The position numbers were made by a program, and so were the translations under genes. This document shows positions 22,908-34,064 of a stretch of DNA of 54,372 bases, piece by piece. Position 1 is the stretch's first letter, and each line of letters opens with the position of its first letter. Source of the DNA: an uncultured Acidimicrobiales bacterium. GTDB taxonomy: Bacteria > Actinomycetota > Acidimicrobiia > Acidimicrobiales > SHLQ01. The notes under the pieces were generated by a model, which searched no databases, was not told where the DNA came from, and was given only the letters and a program-made list of their open reading frames with translations. Location of the stretch: contig CALGZB010000037.1 in assembly GCA_937934655.1 (NCBI GenBank), positions 1 through 54,372 on the forward strand, given 5' to 3'.

Positions 22908-24067
22908 CCGAACCTAAGAACATCCCGTCTCCGACCGAGCGCTTGCCGCTTATCCGTCCCGACGTTCCCTTCGCCGACGTTGAAGACGACATAAGAGCGA
23001 TCCTCGCTTCGGGGCAGCTCACCAGCGGTCGATTCGTCGCCGAGTTCGAACAGATGGTCGCTGACTACGTAGGCGCCGAACACGCCGTTGCGGTCACCTC
23101 GGCCACGACCGCCCTTCACCTGGCCCTCGTTTGTGGCGGCGTGCAATCTTGCGACGACGTGCTCGTCTCAGACTTCACGTTTCCCGCCACCGCCAACGTG
23201 GTTATCCAGCAGGGAGCTCGGCCCATCTTGGTCGATTCGAAGACCGACGGTTTCGAGATCGACTGCGACGACCTCCTCTCTCGCATCACCCCAACAACCA
23301 CCGCGATCATCGCCGTCGACCCCTTCGGGCAGCCTGCCGACCACACGACGCTCGAAGCGATCGCCGACGCCCACGGGCTGCTCCTCATCGCTGACGCCGC
23401 CTGCTCCCTTGGCGCATCTCGCGATGGACGTCGAGCCGGATCGCACGGCGATGTCGGCTGTTTCAGCTTCCACCCTCGCAAAACCATCACGTGTGGCGAA
23501 GGGGGAATGCTTACCACCGACGATTCTGAACTCGCAGACCGAGCCCGCAAGCTCCGTTCGCACGGCGCCGAACGAACCGACGCCGGCATCGTGTTCAATG
23601 AGGCTGGCTTCAACTACCGGCTCAGCGAGCTTCAAGCTGCCCTTGGGATCTCGCAAATGAAACGCATCGACGAGATCCTCGACGATCGGCGTGCAACGGC
23701 CGCGAAACTCGAAACCCAAATCCAACAGCTCGATGGCGTCACCGTTCCGACCCCTCCCAACGACACCGCCTGGTCCTACCAGAGCTTTGTGGTCGTGCTC
23801 GATGACGATGTCGACCGGTCAGCGGTTATCGCCCATCTCAGCACCGCCAACATCGAGTCGACGATCGGGACCTACGCCTGCCATCAACACGATGCCTACA
23901 CGCCGTTCCTCATCGGCGGCGACCTTCCAAACTCGGCCCGGTTCGGCAATCAGGCCCTCACCCTGCCGCTCGTTCCCTCGATGACGACGAACGAAATCAG
24001 CCGCGTGGTCACCGCACTCTCCGAGGCCCTACCCGCCAGCCGCAGCACTAGCCGAAAGGCGGCGTAG
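22904..24067 (+). CDS. DegT/DnrJ/EryC1-family sugar aminotransferase
   Basis: 387 residues. PLP-fold landmarks are AVAVTSATTALHLAL, VSDFTFPATANVV, LIADAACSLGASRDG (cofactor Asp) and GCFSFHPRKTITCGEGGMLT, where the Lys of HPRKT forms the Schiff base. It transfers an amino group to a keto-sugar nucleotide. The start overlaps the dehydrogenase stop by four bases. A second DegT enzyme is encoded at 27873, so the cluster may make a sugar with two added amino groups or two different amino sugars. Confidence 0.92.
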   Translation: MTEPKNIPSPTERLPLIRPDVPFADVEDDIRAILASGQLTSGRFVAEFEQMVADYVGAEHAVAVTSATTALHLALVCGGVQSCDDVLVSDFTFPATANVVIQQGARPILVDSKTDGFEIDCDDLLSRITPTTTAIIAVDPFGQPADHTTLEAIADAHGLLLIADAACSLGASRDGRRAGSHGDVGCFSFHPRKTITCGEGGMLTTDDSELADRARKLRSHGAERTDAGIVFNEAGFNYRLSELQAALGISQMKRIDEILDDRRATAAKLETQIQQLDGVTVPTPPNDTAWSYQSFVVVLDDDVDRSAVIAHLSTANIESTIGTYACHQHDAYTPFLIGGDLPNSARFGNQALTLPLVPSMTTNEISRVVTALSEALPASRSTSRKAA

Positions 24068-24141
24068 GCCATGGCCGACAACACCGTCGCCCACAACAGC
24101 GAACCAGCGCCCATCCGCTCCGCTTTCTAGGAACAACCAAC

Positions 24142-25125
24142 ATGCCTAACCAAACAACGCGATCAATAGAAAACAAGGCCGTGCTCGTCACCGGTGGCGC
24201 CGGATTCATCGGGAGCCACCTCGTCGATGAACTACTGGTCCGCGGAGCCTCCGAAGTCGTGGTTATCGACAACTTGTTCGTCGGAAACCCCGACAACCTC
24301 ACCGACGCACACGCAGCTGGCAAGGTCACACTCTTCAAAGACGACGCAGAGATTGCCTCATCGGTCGACGCCATCTTCGAACAACACGACATCGATCTCG
24401 TGTTCAACATGGCAACGAAGGCCCTGAACTACTCGTTCACAAACCCGGCCAACGCGTTCGCCACCAATGTCAATGTGGTGCTCAATCTTCTCGACCACCA
24501 ACGTCGCGGAAGCTTCGAGAGCATGTGCCACTTCTCAACATCGGAGGTCTACGGATCTGCGGTGTACGAACCAATGGACGAGGCGCACCCCCGCCACCCC
24601 ACCACCACCTACGCCGCCGGAAAGGTTGCCGCAGACCTCGCTGTCGAGAGCTACGTCAACATGTTCGACATCGATGCCTGCATCGTCCGCCCCTTCAACA
24701 ACTACGGCCCTCGCCAGAACCACCTCCCACCCCTGGCCGGCATTATCCCACTCACGGCGAATCGCATTCTCAACAACGGCACCCCCGAGATCCACGGCGG
24801 CGGAACCCAAACCCGCGACTTCGTGTTCGTAACCGACACCGTCAAGGCCGCGCTCGATGCGTTCGCCAAGCTACCCAGCGGCGAGTCGGTCAATATCTCA
24901 ACCGACAACGAAGTTTCCATCGACGACCTCATTCACATGATCTGCGATCAGCTGGGTTACTCCGGCGAGATTCTGCAGCAACCGGCCCGCGCTGCCGACG
25001 TCGCCTGCCACCATGCATCCAACGCAAAACTTCGATCCTTGATCGACTTCGGTATCACGCCGTTTGATGAGGGCCTGAGCAACACGCTGGCCTGGTACGT
25101 CGACCGGTTCGGCGACCACCGCTAA
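24142..25125 (+). CDS. NAD-dependent epimerase/dehydratase (extended SDR)
   Basis: 327 residues. The cofactor loop is VLVTGGAGFIGSHLVDELL. STSEVYGSAVYEP holds the catalytic Ser/Thr region, TYAAGKVAADL is the YxxxK, and VRPFNNYGPRQN and TRDFVFVTDT are typical of UDP-glucose 4-epimerase and dTDP-glucose 4,6-dehydratase relatives. The exact reaction cannot be fixed. The 74-bp gap upstream holds no credible gene. Its TAA overlaps the ATG of the next gene (TAATG). Confidence 0.9.
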   Translation: MPNQTTRSIENKAVLVTGGAGFIGSHLVDELLVRGASEVVVIDNLFVGNPDNLTDAHAAGKVTLFKDDAEIASSVDAIFEQHDIDLVFNMATKALNYSFTNPANAFATNVNVVLNLLDHQRRGSFESMCHFSTSEVYGSAVYEPMDEAHPRHPTTTYAAGKVAADLAVESYVNMFDIDACIVRPFNNYGPRQNHLPPLAGIIPLTANRILNNGTPEIHGGGTQTRDFVFVTDTVKAALDAFAKLPSGESVNISTDNEVSIDDLIHMICDQLGYSGEILQQPARAADVACHHASNAKLRSLIDFGITPFDEGLSNTLAWYVDRFGDHR

Positions 25126-26375
25126 TGGGAACGCGCATTGCCTTCTGGGGCAACATCGCGAACGCGCACTTTCCCATCGTTGCTGCCCTTCGCTCGAACG
25201 GCGTCGACGCTCACCTGTTCATCGGCGATCGTGATCCGGCCAGTTGGCGACCCGAAACCGATGATGCCTCGCTACGAGACCGCTATCCCGAATGGATCCA
25301 CGAGGGTCCCTGGTTTCGTCCGGTGCACAGCATCGCCCCATGGCGCTCCCCGGCCATCGACAAGCTCAACGACTTCGACCTCATCGTTGCGAGCGGCACG
25401 GCCATGGCAATTGCGCAGTTTGCAACGCCTCCTGTTGCCTTCTTCACGACCGGTGGAGACCTCACCGTCCGCCCGTTCCCGATCGCCTTCCGCCATCGCC
25501 GAGGCGCCCCTCACCACCAAATCGCCCACGGACTTCTGGGCCTCTGGCAGCGGCGGGCCATCCGCCGCAGCGATCAAATCTGGACACAACCGTTCCGCCC
25601 TTTCCTCGATGCGCTCGAACGCCTCGATATCGAACCGAGCCGGATAGCCAGTATCTACTTTCCGCTTATCGTCGACACCGACCTCTTTTGCCCCAACCCC
25701 ACCGACACACCAGCTTGGGCATCGGCACTGGTGCCCGACGCCGACTTCGTCGTGTTCCATCCGTCGCGCCTCGTACTCGATGAATCACCATTGATGCTCC
25801 GGAGCGGCCAGACCAAAGGAAGCGGCCAGCTCCTCGATGGATTCGCAGCGTTCGTAAAGAGCGGCGTCGCAAAGCACCCCGTGCTTCTCCTGCCGGACAA
25901 CCCAGCTTCGCCCGGCCGTGAAGAAGCACGACAGCGAATCCGGGACCTTGGCATCGAAGACTCAGTGTGTTGGGCATCTCCTCCACGCTCCGAGGGCTTC
26001 AGCCGGACTGAGATGGTTCACCTCTACGATCGAGCCGATATCACCGTCAACGAGTTCGGCGCAGGCTGGTTTGGCTGGGTTGCTGTCGAATCAATGAGCT
26101 GTGGGGTTCCCGTTATCAGCCGAATCGACCACGCTGGAATCTCCAAGCTCTACGGCGCCGATAACCCTTGGATCCATGCTCACGATGCAGTTGATCTGGC
26201 CACTCGCCTCACCGAGTTCGTCACCGACCGCCATCGCCTCGACCAACTTGGCGTCGAGAGTCGGGAGTGGATCCACCGGCATCACGCCGTGGAAACCGCC
26301 GGGCGCCGCGCCGTCGACTCGGTGCTTGCCGCTACCGGACAGCCGGCCGCGGTCGAGTCTCCCAAAGCTGCATAA
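25125..26375 (+). CDS. GT-B-fold glycosyltransferase (GT4-like)
   Basis: 416 residues. The N-terminal half (GTRIAFWGNIANAHFPIVAA) and the C-terminal half fit a GT-B enzyme. VVFHPSRLVLDES is the start of the second domain, and FGAGWFGWVAVESMSCGVPV includes the EX7E-like donor-binding segment of GT4. No membrane helix is seen. Its last 44 bp overlap, antisense, the end of the flippase gene. It probably adds a sugar in the cytosolic assembly of the repeat unit. Confidence 0.85.
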   Translation: MGTRIAFWGNIANAHFPIVAALRSNGVDAHLFIGDRDPASWRPETDDASLRDRYPEWIHEGPWFRPVHSIAPWRSPAIDKLNDFDLIVASGTAMAIAQFATPPVAFFTTGGDLTVRPFPIAFRHRRGAPHHQIAHGLLGLWQRRAIRRSDQIWTQPFRPFLDALERLDIEPSRIASIYFPLIVDTDLFCPNPTDTPAWASALVPDADFVVFHPSRLVLDESPLMLRSGQTKGSGQLLDGFAAFVKSGVAKHPVLLLPDNPASPGREEARQRIRDLGIEDSVCWASPPRSEGFSRTEMVHLYDRADITVNEFGAGWFGWVAVESMSCGVPVISRIDHAGISKLYGADNPWIHAHDAVDLATRLTEFVTDRHRLDQLGVESREWIHRHHAVETAGRRAVDSVLAATGQPAAVESPKAA

Positions 26376-27792
26376 CTGCCACCGCTAGCGCAATAAGCCC
26401 AACCGCAATCTTCGCCAGCATGCTCACGTCCGCGGTGATCAGAACAACTGCCGGCATAGCGAACAACGCCGGGGTCACAACCCGAAGGGGCAACTGGAGC
26501 GAGCCCTCACGTCCGGCCAGAAACCATCCAACCGCAGCCGCAATCCATTGCGACGAAGCCAGGGCCACCGCTGAGCCCACGCCGCCACCAAGAGCACCCG
26601 AATTCGGCACGAGCACTGCGGCGAAGCCGAGACTGGCAACGAGTCCGACAACGAGGGCAATGGTCGTATCGCCAAACTTTCGCTCGGTCACCGAATGAAG
26701 AGTTGCGAGTTGCAGGAAACCGGTTCCGGCCACCATGACCAACATCCAGCCGGCGATGGCCATCGTGTCGGTGGTGAAGCGACCCCGGCCTAAGAACTCC
26801 ACGCCTGGCCCGGAGACAACCGCGAGCCCAAGAGCGCCAAGCGCCAACACAACCCCGATACGCGTGGCGTCCTTCGTGACGATTCCGACTCCGTCGGGGC
26901 GGTCGAGCAGATCGAAAACTCGTGGATGCCAGGCGGCCTGCAAACCGACCACAATGAAGGCAAGAGCCGTAGCGATGCGGGCGCCGATTCCGAGGGCGCC
27001 GACCGCCTCCGGTCCGACCACGTCGTTCAGGATTGCCCGGTGAAGCAGTTCACCGCCCCACACTGCGCCTACCGCCAGCAGTTGAGGAACGCCGAGGACC
27101 AGCAGAGAACGTCCAACTCCAACGTCGGGTTTCGCTCCGAGAACGTCTCGCGCCAACCAAAGTGCCAGCGCTGTCCCGATCGCAGCGCCACCCACGTGGG
27201 CCATAAGAATTTCGAGAATCGATCCGCCGCCGACCAGGACGGCGATCACGATCAGGGTGGTACTCAGCGAACTCACCGCGCTCACAACCGAATGTTGTGC
27301 AGCTCTCTCGGCCGCTCGAAGCCCAGCCCGTCCGACCAAGCCAACAACTGTCACCAGGCCGTAAAGCCCGACCAATAGCACCGGCGCCCCGTACTCGGTC
27401 GACCCAAGTACTGAATCCGACAAGACGTTGCGGCTTACGCCAACGAGAACAAACGCCAACGCTCCGAGGACGAATGCCGCTGCGACCGCAGACGGAAACA
27501 CCCGTCGAGCATCGTGGCCGCCCGGCCGATGAAACATGCTGATCGAGGAGAGGTCGAGGCCCACCAGAAGTAAAGAAGCCAGCGCCGACGCTGCGGTTGA
27601 AAGAAGCTCGAAGCGGCCGAAGTCTTCCGGGCCGAGCGCATCGACAACGAAGGGAACGACAAGAAGCCCAAGTACTCGCCCCACAATCGGCCCGAGCGTA
27701 AAGATGGCCGAACTGCGGAGAAACCCACGAAACCCTGCTTCGCGGCGCGACGGACTCTCGTCAGGGCGCGTCGGGATGTGGGTCGAAGACAT
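26332..27792 (-). CDS. Polysaccharide flippase (Wzx/MATE-like), MurJ/PST family
   Basis: 486 residues from ATG 27792, with GGA about 9 bases upstream. About 12-14 hydrophobic helices are seen. The start RGFLRSSAIFTLGPIVGRVL then PFVVDALGPEDFGRFEL is typical of polysaccharide exporters, in which a glycine-rich first helix is followed by the LGPxxFG motif. It would flip lipid-linked repeat units across the membrane. It is the only gene of the cluster on the minus strand and converges with the GT4-like gene, overlapping it by 44 bp. Confidence 0.9.
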   Translation of the reverse strand: MSSTHIPTRPDESPSRREAGFRGFLRSSAIFTLGPIVGRVLGLLVVPFVVDALGPEDFGRFELLSTAASALASLLLVGLDLSSISMFHRPGGHDARRVFPSAVAAAFVLGALAFVLVGVSRNVLSDSVLGSTEYGAPVLLVGLYGLVTVVGLVGRAGLRAAERAAQHSVVSAVSSLSTTLIVIAVLVGGGSILEILMAHVGGAAIGTALALWLARDVLGAKPDVGVGRSLLVLGVPQLLAVGAVWGGELLHRAILNDVVGPEAVGALGIGARIATALAFIVVGLQAAWHPRVFDLLDRPDGVGIVTKDATRIGVVLALGALGLAVVSGPGVEFLGRGRFTTDTMAIAGWMLVMVAGTGFLQLATLHSVTERKFGDTTIALVVGLVASLGFAAVLVPNSGALGGGVGSAVALASSQWIAAAVGWFLAGREGSLQLPLRVVTPALFAMPAVVLITADVSMLAKIAVGLIALAVAVMQLWETRPRPAVR

Positions 27793-27816
27793 GTGCATTC
27801 CAATCGGCCGAGATCA

Positions 27817-27828
27817 CTGAAATTTCAG
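27817..27828. promoter_or_regulatory. 12-bp perfect palindrome in the flippase/aminotransferase intergenic region
   Basis: CTGAAATTTCAG lies in the 80-bp gap between divergent genes. It may be an operator for one or both, but there is no supporting second site. Confidence 0.3.
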
Positions 27829-27872
27829 CGCTGACCGGGTCAACCAGCTCCGGAGAATGCCGATGGATACCC

Positions 27873-28991
27873 ATGATCCCGCTGTATGACCCGAAGCCTG
27901 AGATTGCCGCCCAGCGAGCCGAATTCGATGCCCGCCTCGCAGGTGTCCTCGACACCGGTTCATTTATCCTCGGCCCCGAGGTCACCGAGTTCGAAACCGC
28001 CATGGCCGACTTCATCGGCGTCGAGCACTGTATTGGTGTGAACTCGGGAACCGACGCACTGATCATCGGACTTCGAGCAGCTGGCGTGAAGCCAGGAGAC
28101 GAAGTCATCACGTCGTCGTTTACCTTCTTCGCTACCGGCGAAGCCATCGATCTCATCGGTGCCACTCCAGTCTTTGTCGATGTCGATCCGTTCTCAATGA
28201 ATCTCGACCCCGCCATGGTCCGCCAGGCAATCACCAGCAAGACCACCGCCATCGTGCCCGTGCATATCTTTGGGCGCCCGGCGGAGATGACCGCCATCAC
28301 CGCCATCGCTGACGCCAACGACCTCATCGTTCTCGAGGACTGCGCCCAGTCCTTCGGCGCAGCAAGCGAAGCCCGTCTCACCGGATCGATGGGCCACGCC
28401 GGTGCATTTTCCTTCTTCCCGTCAAAGAACCTCGGCGGTTTCGGCGACGGCGGAGCGATCACGACCGACGACCCGGCCATCGCTGAAGAGGCCATTCGTC
28501 TTCGCAATCACGGTTCGATCAAACGCTACGAAAATGAGGTGTTCGGCTACAACAGCCGCCTCGATTCGCTCCAAGCGGCGATCCTCAACGTAAAGCTGCC
28601 GTACCTGCAATCCAACAACGAACGCCGGCGCACCATTGCTGCCGCGTACAACGACGCATTCGGCGATCTGCCAGGCATCATCGTTCCGGCGTTCCCCGAA
28701 CGTGACCGCCATGTGTTCGGCCAATACACAATGCGGGTTCTCGATGCACGCCGTGAACGACTCGCCGAAGCCGTTAATCAGCGCGGCGTGAGCACCGCCG
28801 TGTACTACCCGACCCCGCTACACATGCTTCCCGTCTACCGCGACCGCAAGCACGGGCCCCTCACAGTGACCGAACAACTGGCGACCGAGGTGCTTTCGGT
28901 ACCGATGTTCCCTGGCATGACCGACGACCAGCTCGAAGCGGTCATCGAAGCAGTCCTCGAGTCAGCAATGGCAATCAGCAACAACGACTAA
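27873..28991 (+). CDS. DegT/DnrJ/EryC1-family sugar aminotransferase (WbpE-like)
   Basis: 372 residues. MIPLYDPKPEIAAQRAEFDA, VNSGTDALIIGLRAAGVKPG, TSSFTFFATGEAI, VLEDCAQSFGA and FSFFPSKNLGGFGDGGAITT (Lys of PSKN binds PLP) match the WbpE/WlbC type better than the copy at 22904 does. It would aminate a 3-keto UDP-sugar acid. With the WbpB- and WbpD-like genes it could complete a diacetamido-uronate pathway. No UDP-GlcNAc 6-dehydrogenase (WbpA) is in the window. Confidence 0.93.
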   Translation: MIPLYDPKPEIAAQRAEFDARLAGVLDTGSFILGPEVTEFETAMADFIGVEHCIGVNSGTDALIIGLRAAGVKPGDEVITSSFTFFATGEAIDLIGATPVFVDVDPFSMNLDPAMVRQAITSKTTAIVPVHIFGRPAEMTAITAIADANDLIVLEDCAQSFGAASEARLTGSMGHAGAFSFFPSKNLGGFGDGGAITTDDPAIAEEAIRLRNHGSIKRYENEVFGYNSRLDSLQAAILNVKLPYLQSNNERRRTIAAAYNDAFGDLPGIIVPAFPERDRHVFGQYTMRVLDARRERLAEAVNQRGVSTAVYYPTPLHMLPVYRDRKHGPLTVTEQLATEVLSVPMFPGMTDDQLEAVIEAVLESAMAISNND

Positions 28992-29046
28992 CAACCAGCC
29001 ACACCGAGTGAGCGCACGCTCACCCACAGCACCCTTACTCTCCCTT

Positions 29047-29094
29047 TGCTCCGACACTTGGTCCGACACTTGCTCCGACCCCTGGTCTGACACC
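29047..29094 (-). repeat. 12-bp tandem repeat array B
   Basis: Read on the minus strand, four units (GTCAGACCAGGG, GTCGGAGCAAGT, GTCGGACCAAGT, GTCGGAGCAAAG) match the array at 21206-21273 but in inverted orientation. It sits in the gap after the aminotransferase gene. Confidence 0.9.
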
Positions 29095-29194
29095 ATTGGC
29101 CGGATCCACCACATGCAGCGGGCACACAACCGCCAGGAGTGGTATGTCGCTCCAAAACCCACCACCTGTCGTCGCGCCAACGCCCAGAGCGTTC

Positions 29195-29243
29195 GTTGCT
29201 CTGGCCCTTGCTCTGACACTTGCTCTGACACCTGGTCTGACAC
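29195..29243 (-). repeat. 12-bp tandem repeat array C
   Basis: Read on the minus strand: GTCAGACCAGGT, GTCAGAGCAAGT, GTCAGAGCAAGG, then a partial unit. It lies 14 bp from the uvrA stop codon and shares the order of unit types with array B, 100 bp away. The 265-bp gap 28992-29256 otherwise shows no gene. Confidence 0.9.
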
Positions 29244-29256
29244 CGGGGTCGGGGGT

Positions 29257-32124
<2,868 letters not shown>

Positions 32125-32160
32125 CGGCGGAAACCATAGTCGCGCTTTTTGGCCAAGATA

Positions 32161-32174
32161 CGAACGAACGTTCG
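32161..32174. promoter_or_regulatory. LexA (SOS) box upstream of uvrA
   Basis: CGAAC-GAAC-GTTCG matches the CGAAC-N4-GTTCG consensus exactly. It lies 37-50 bp upstream of the uvrA start on the minus strand, as expected for an SOS-regulated excision-repair gene. Confidence 0.8.
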
Positions 32175-32235
32175 CCTACCGAAAATTCTTCGAACCCAGA
32201 TCAGCGGAAGCAGCAGCGCTCCTCGCCGACTCGGG

Positions 32236-33999
32236 CTAGGACGAACCGGCGACCGACTCGAGAAAGGTGGTGACTCGGAAGTACACGCCGCCGCTCAATT
32301 CGACGAACTCGACACTGGTTGGAACAAACCCAGCGATGTCGGCAGCGTCATCGATGGCGCCGTCAGGATCGGACACAGCTTCGGCAACGGCGACTTCGGA
32401 CGCGAGCTCCACGTAGCCAAACTCGTCGATGCCAGCCTGATTCAAAACCGACGTCGCAACCGGAAGCGACTCATCTGTTGCTGCGGTCAACCACTGCTCA
32501 TCGAGCATGAGCGGACCAGCCTCTCGAGCGATGAAAGCGGGCTCGAAGATCAATGCAGGTTCGGGACGGTCGGCCAACTCATGCAAGGCGGCACTGAAGT
32601 CGTTGGTTCGTTGGTTGGTCCAAGCCAGACCGAACAGTGACACCAGCACGGACAGGGAGACGAAGAACCGAAGCAGCATCTCGTTCCCGACATGTTGGAG
32701 CGCAATGGCACCAATAACCAGAAGAAAGATGCTCCCGGGCAGCAGGTACCGTGCGCCCCACTGGGGAACCGCTCCCCCGGTGAACTGAAAGGCCCACACA
32801 AGCGGAACAGCAACCGCCGAGATAACGAGCGGAAGACGAAGAGCCTTTACCCGCCACCCGGCTACAACTGCGGCGGCGATAAGCGGAACAGCAGCGGTTG
32901 CACCAGGTACGAAACCGAGGCCAGAGATAAGCCGAAGGAGCAGGATTGCCCCGACGGCGATGAGTGCCATCGGCGCCCGCTCGGAACCCTGGCGGGTCAG
33001 AACAACGGCACCGGCCAGCAGCGCAAAGAACACCACACCAATCCCTACAAAGACTGGATCGCTGGTTGGGAACAATCCGAAACCGGTGATGAATGCTTCT
33101 TCGATACGGATTCCGGTCTTCGCTCCGCCGACCGATGCAGTCGTTGCTACACGACCCGCACGACGGACCTCATCGAGCATCGCCTGCTCAAGCATGCTGT
33201 TCAGTGCGGCGACCGCCCCAAACCCGATAGCGGCAAGCGCCCCGGAAATGACGGAGGAAAGCAGCAGGCGTCGGATCAGGAGGCCAGTACAAACTACCGC
33301 CACCGTGGCGAAGCCAAAGACGACAACCTCGGTCCGCATCGAGGCACCGGCGCCAAAGGCCGCTCCGCCAGCTGCGGCAAACGACCAGGCGCTCGGCCGT
33401 TCCCAGACCTCCAGCAACGCTCGAATACCCCAGAGCGTGAAAGCCGCTCCGAGTGTGTGTTCCCAAAAGTCGATCGAGTAGACAGCGATCGGTGATGCCA
33501 ACGCCGTCAGCCAAAACACCATCCATTGATCGCCGCCGGCCAGGCGACGAGCAATCGACCGTGCGGCGAACGCCGATGCGATACCACCAAGCATGGGCAG
33601 CAGCAACGCCAAGTGGTAGCCACCGAGCTCATAGAGCGGCAGCGCGGCATAAAGAACTGGAAGGGTCGTGACGTTGACCCAGGCATCGCCAACTCGGTCG
33701 GTATGCCAGAACGGGTGGACCTCGCCGTCGGCGTCCCATTCGGCAGCCCAGTACCCGACCGACGGGGTCAAGGTGCCCTCGCGGCTCATGTATTCGAGAG
33801 TGGCGGTTTTCCCGCCGGTGTCGGTACTCAAGTACCCGGCCGTCGAAGGGTTCAAAAGCGACAGGGCGACATACACAACAAGTACAACGATCGCCGCCGC
33901 AGGGACCATCCAGCGAGGTGTCCTCGCTACGTCTGGAGATGCGGATTGAGAGACGATTTCCGAGGCATCGGGCGCGACATGTTCGCTGGTGATCGACAT
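32236..33999 (-). CDS. Large polytopic membrane protein, GT-C-like
   Basis: 587 residues from ATG 33999. A cytosolic N-terminus of about 30 residues, then a first helix (WMVPAAAIVVLVVYVALSLL) and about ten more. The outside loop after helix 1 has STDTGGKTATLEYM, an acidic pattern like the DxG/K loop of GT-C glycosyltransferases. The last ~100 residues are soluble and extracytoplasmic. It sits between uvrA and uvrB without sharing their function. A role in cell-surface glycan assembly is inferred from fold type and the polysaccharide cluster nearby. Confidence 0.72.
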   Translation of the reverse strand: MSITSEHVAPDASEIVSQSASPDVARTPRWMVPAAAIVVLVVYVALSLLNPSTAGYLSTDTGGKTATLEYMSREGTLTPSVGYWAAEWDADGEVHPFWHTDRVGDAWVNVTTLPVLYAALPLYELGGYHLALLLPMLGGIASAFAARSIARRLAGGDQWMVFWLTALASPIAVYSIDFWEHTLGAAFTLWGIRALLEVWERPSAWSFAAAGGAAFGAGASMRTEVVVFGFATVAVVCTGLLIRRLLLSSVISGALAAIGFGAVAALNSMLEQAMLDEVRRAGRVATTASVGGAKTGIRIEEAFITGFGLFPTSDPVFVGIGVVFFALLAGAVVLTRQGSERAPMALIAVGAILLLRLISGLGFVPGATAAVPLIAAAVVAGWRVKALRLPLVISAVAVPLVWAFQFTGGAVPQWGARYLLPGSIFLLVIGAIALQHVGNEMLLRFFVSLSVLVSLFGLAWTNQRTNDFSAALHELADRPEPALIFEPAFIAREAGPLMLDEQWLTAATDESLPVATSVLNQAGIDEFGYVELASEVAVAEAVSDPDGAIDDAADIAGFVPTSVEFVELSGGVYFRVTTFLESVAGSS

Positions 34000-34064
34000 A
34001 CCGCTTCCAATCGGCAGCGAACCGGCCGCACTAAGGCCGCAGACCCCGAAGAACTGCGGCTTGG

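Noticed and set aside
24071-24130. A 19-codon frame between the aminotransferase and epimerase genes
   Set aside because: Too short, no ribosome-binding site and no recognisable features.
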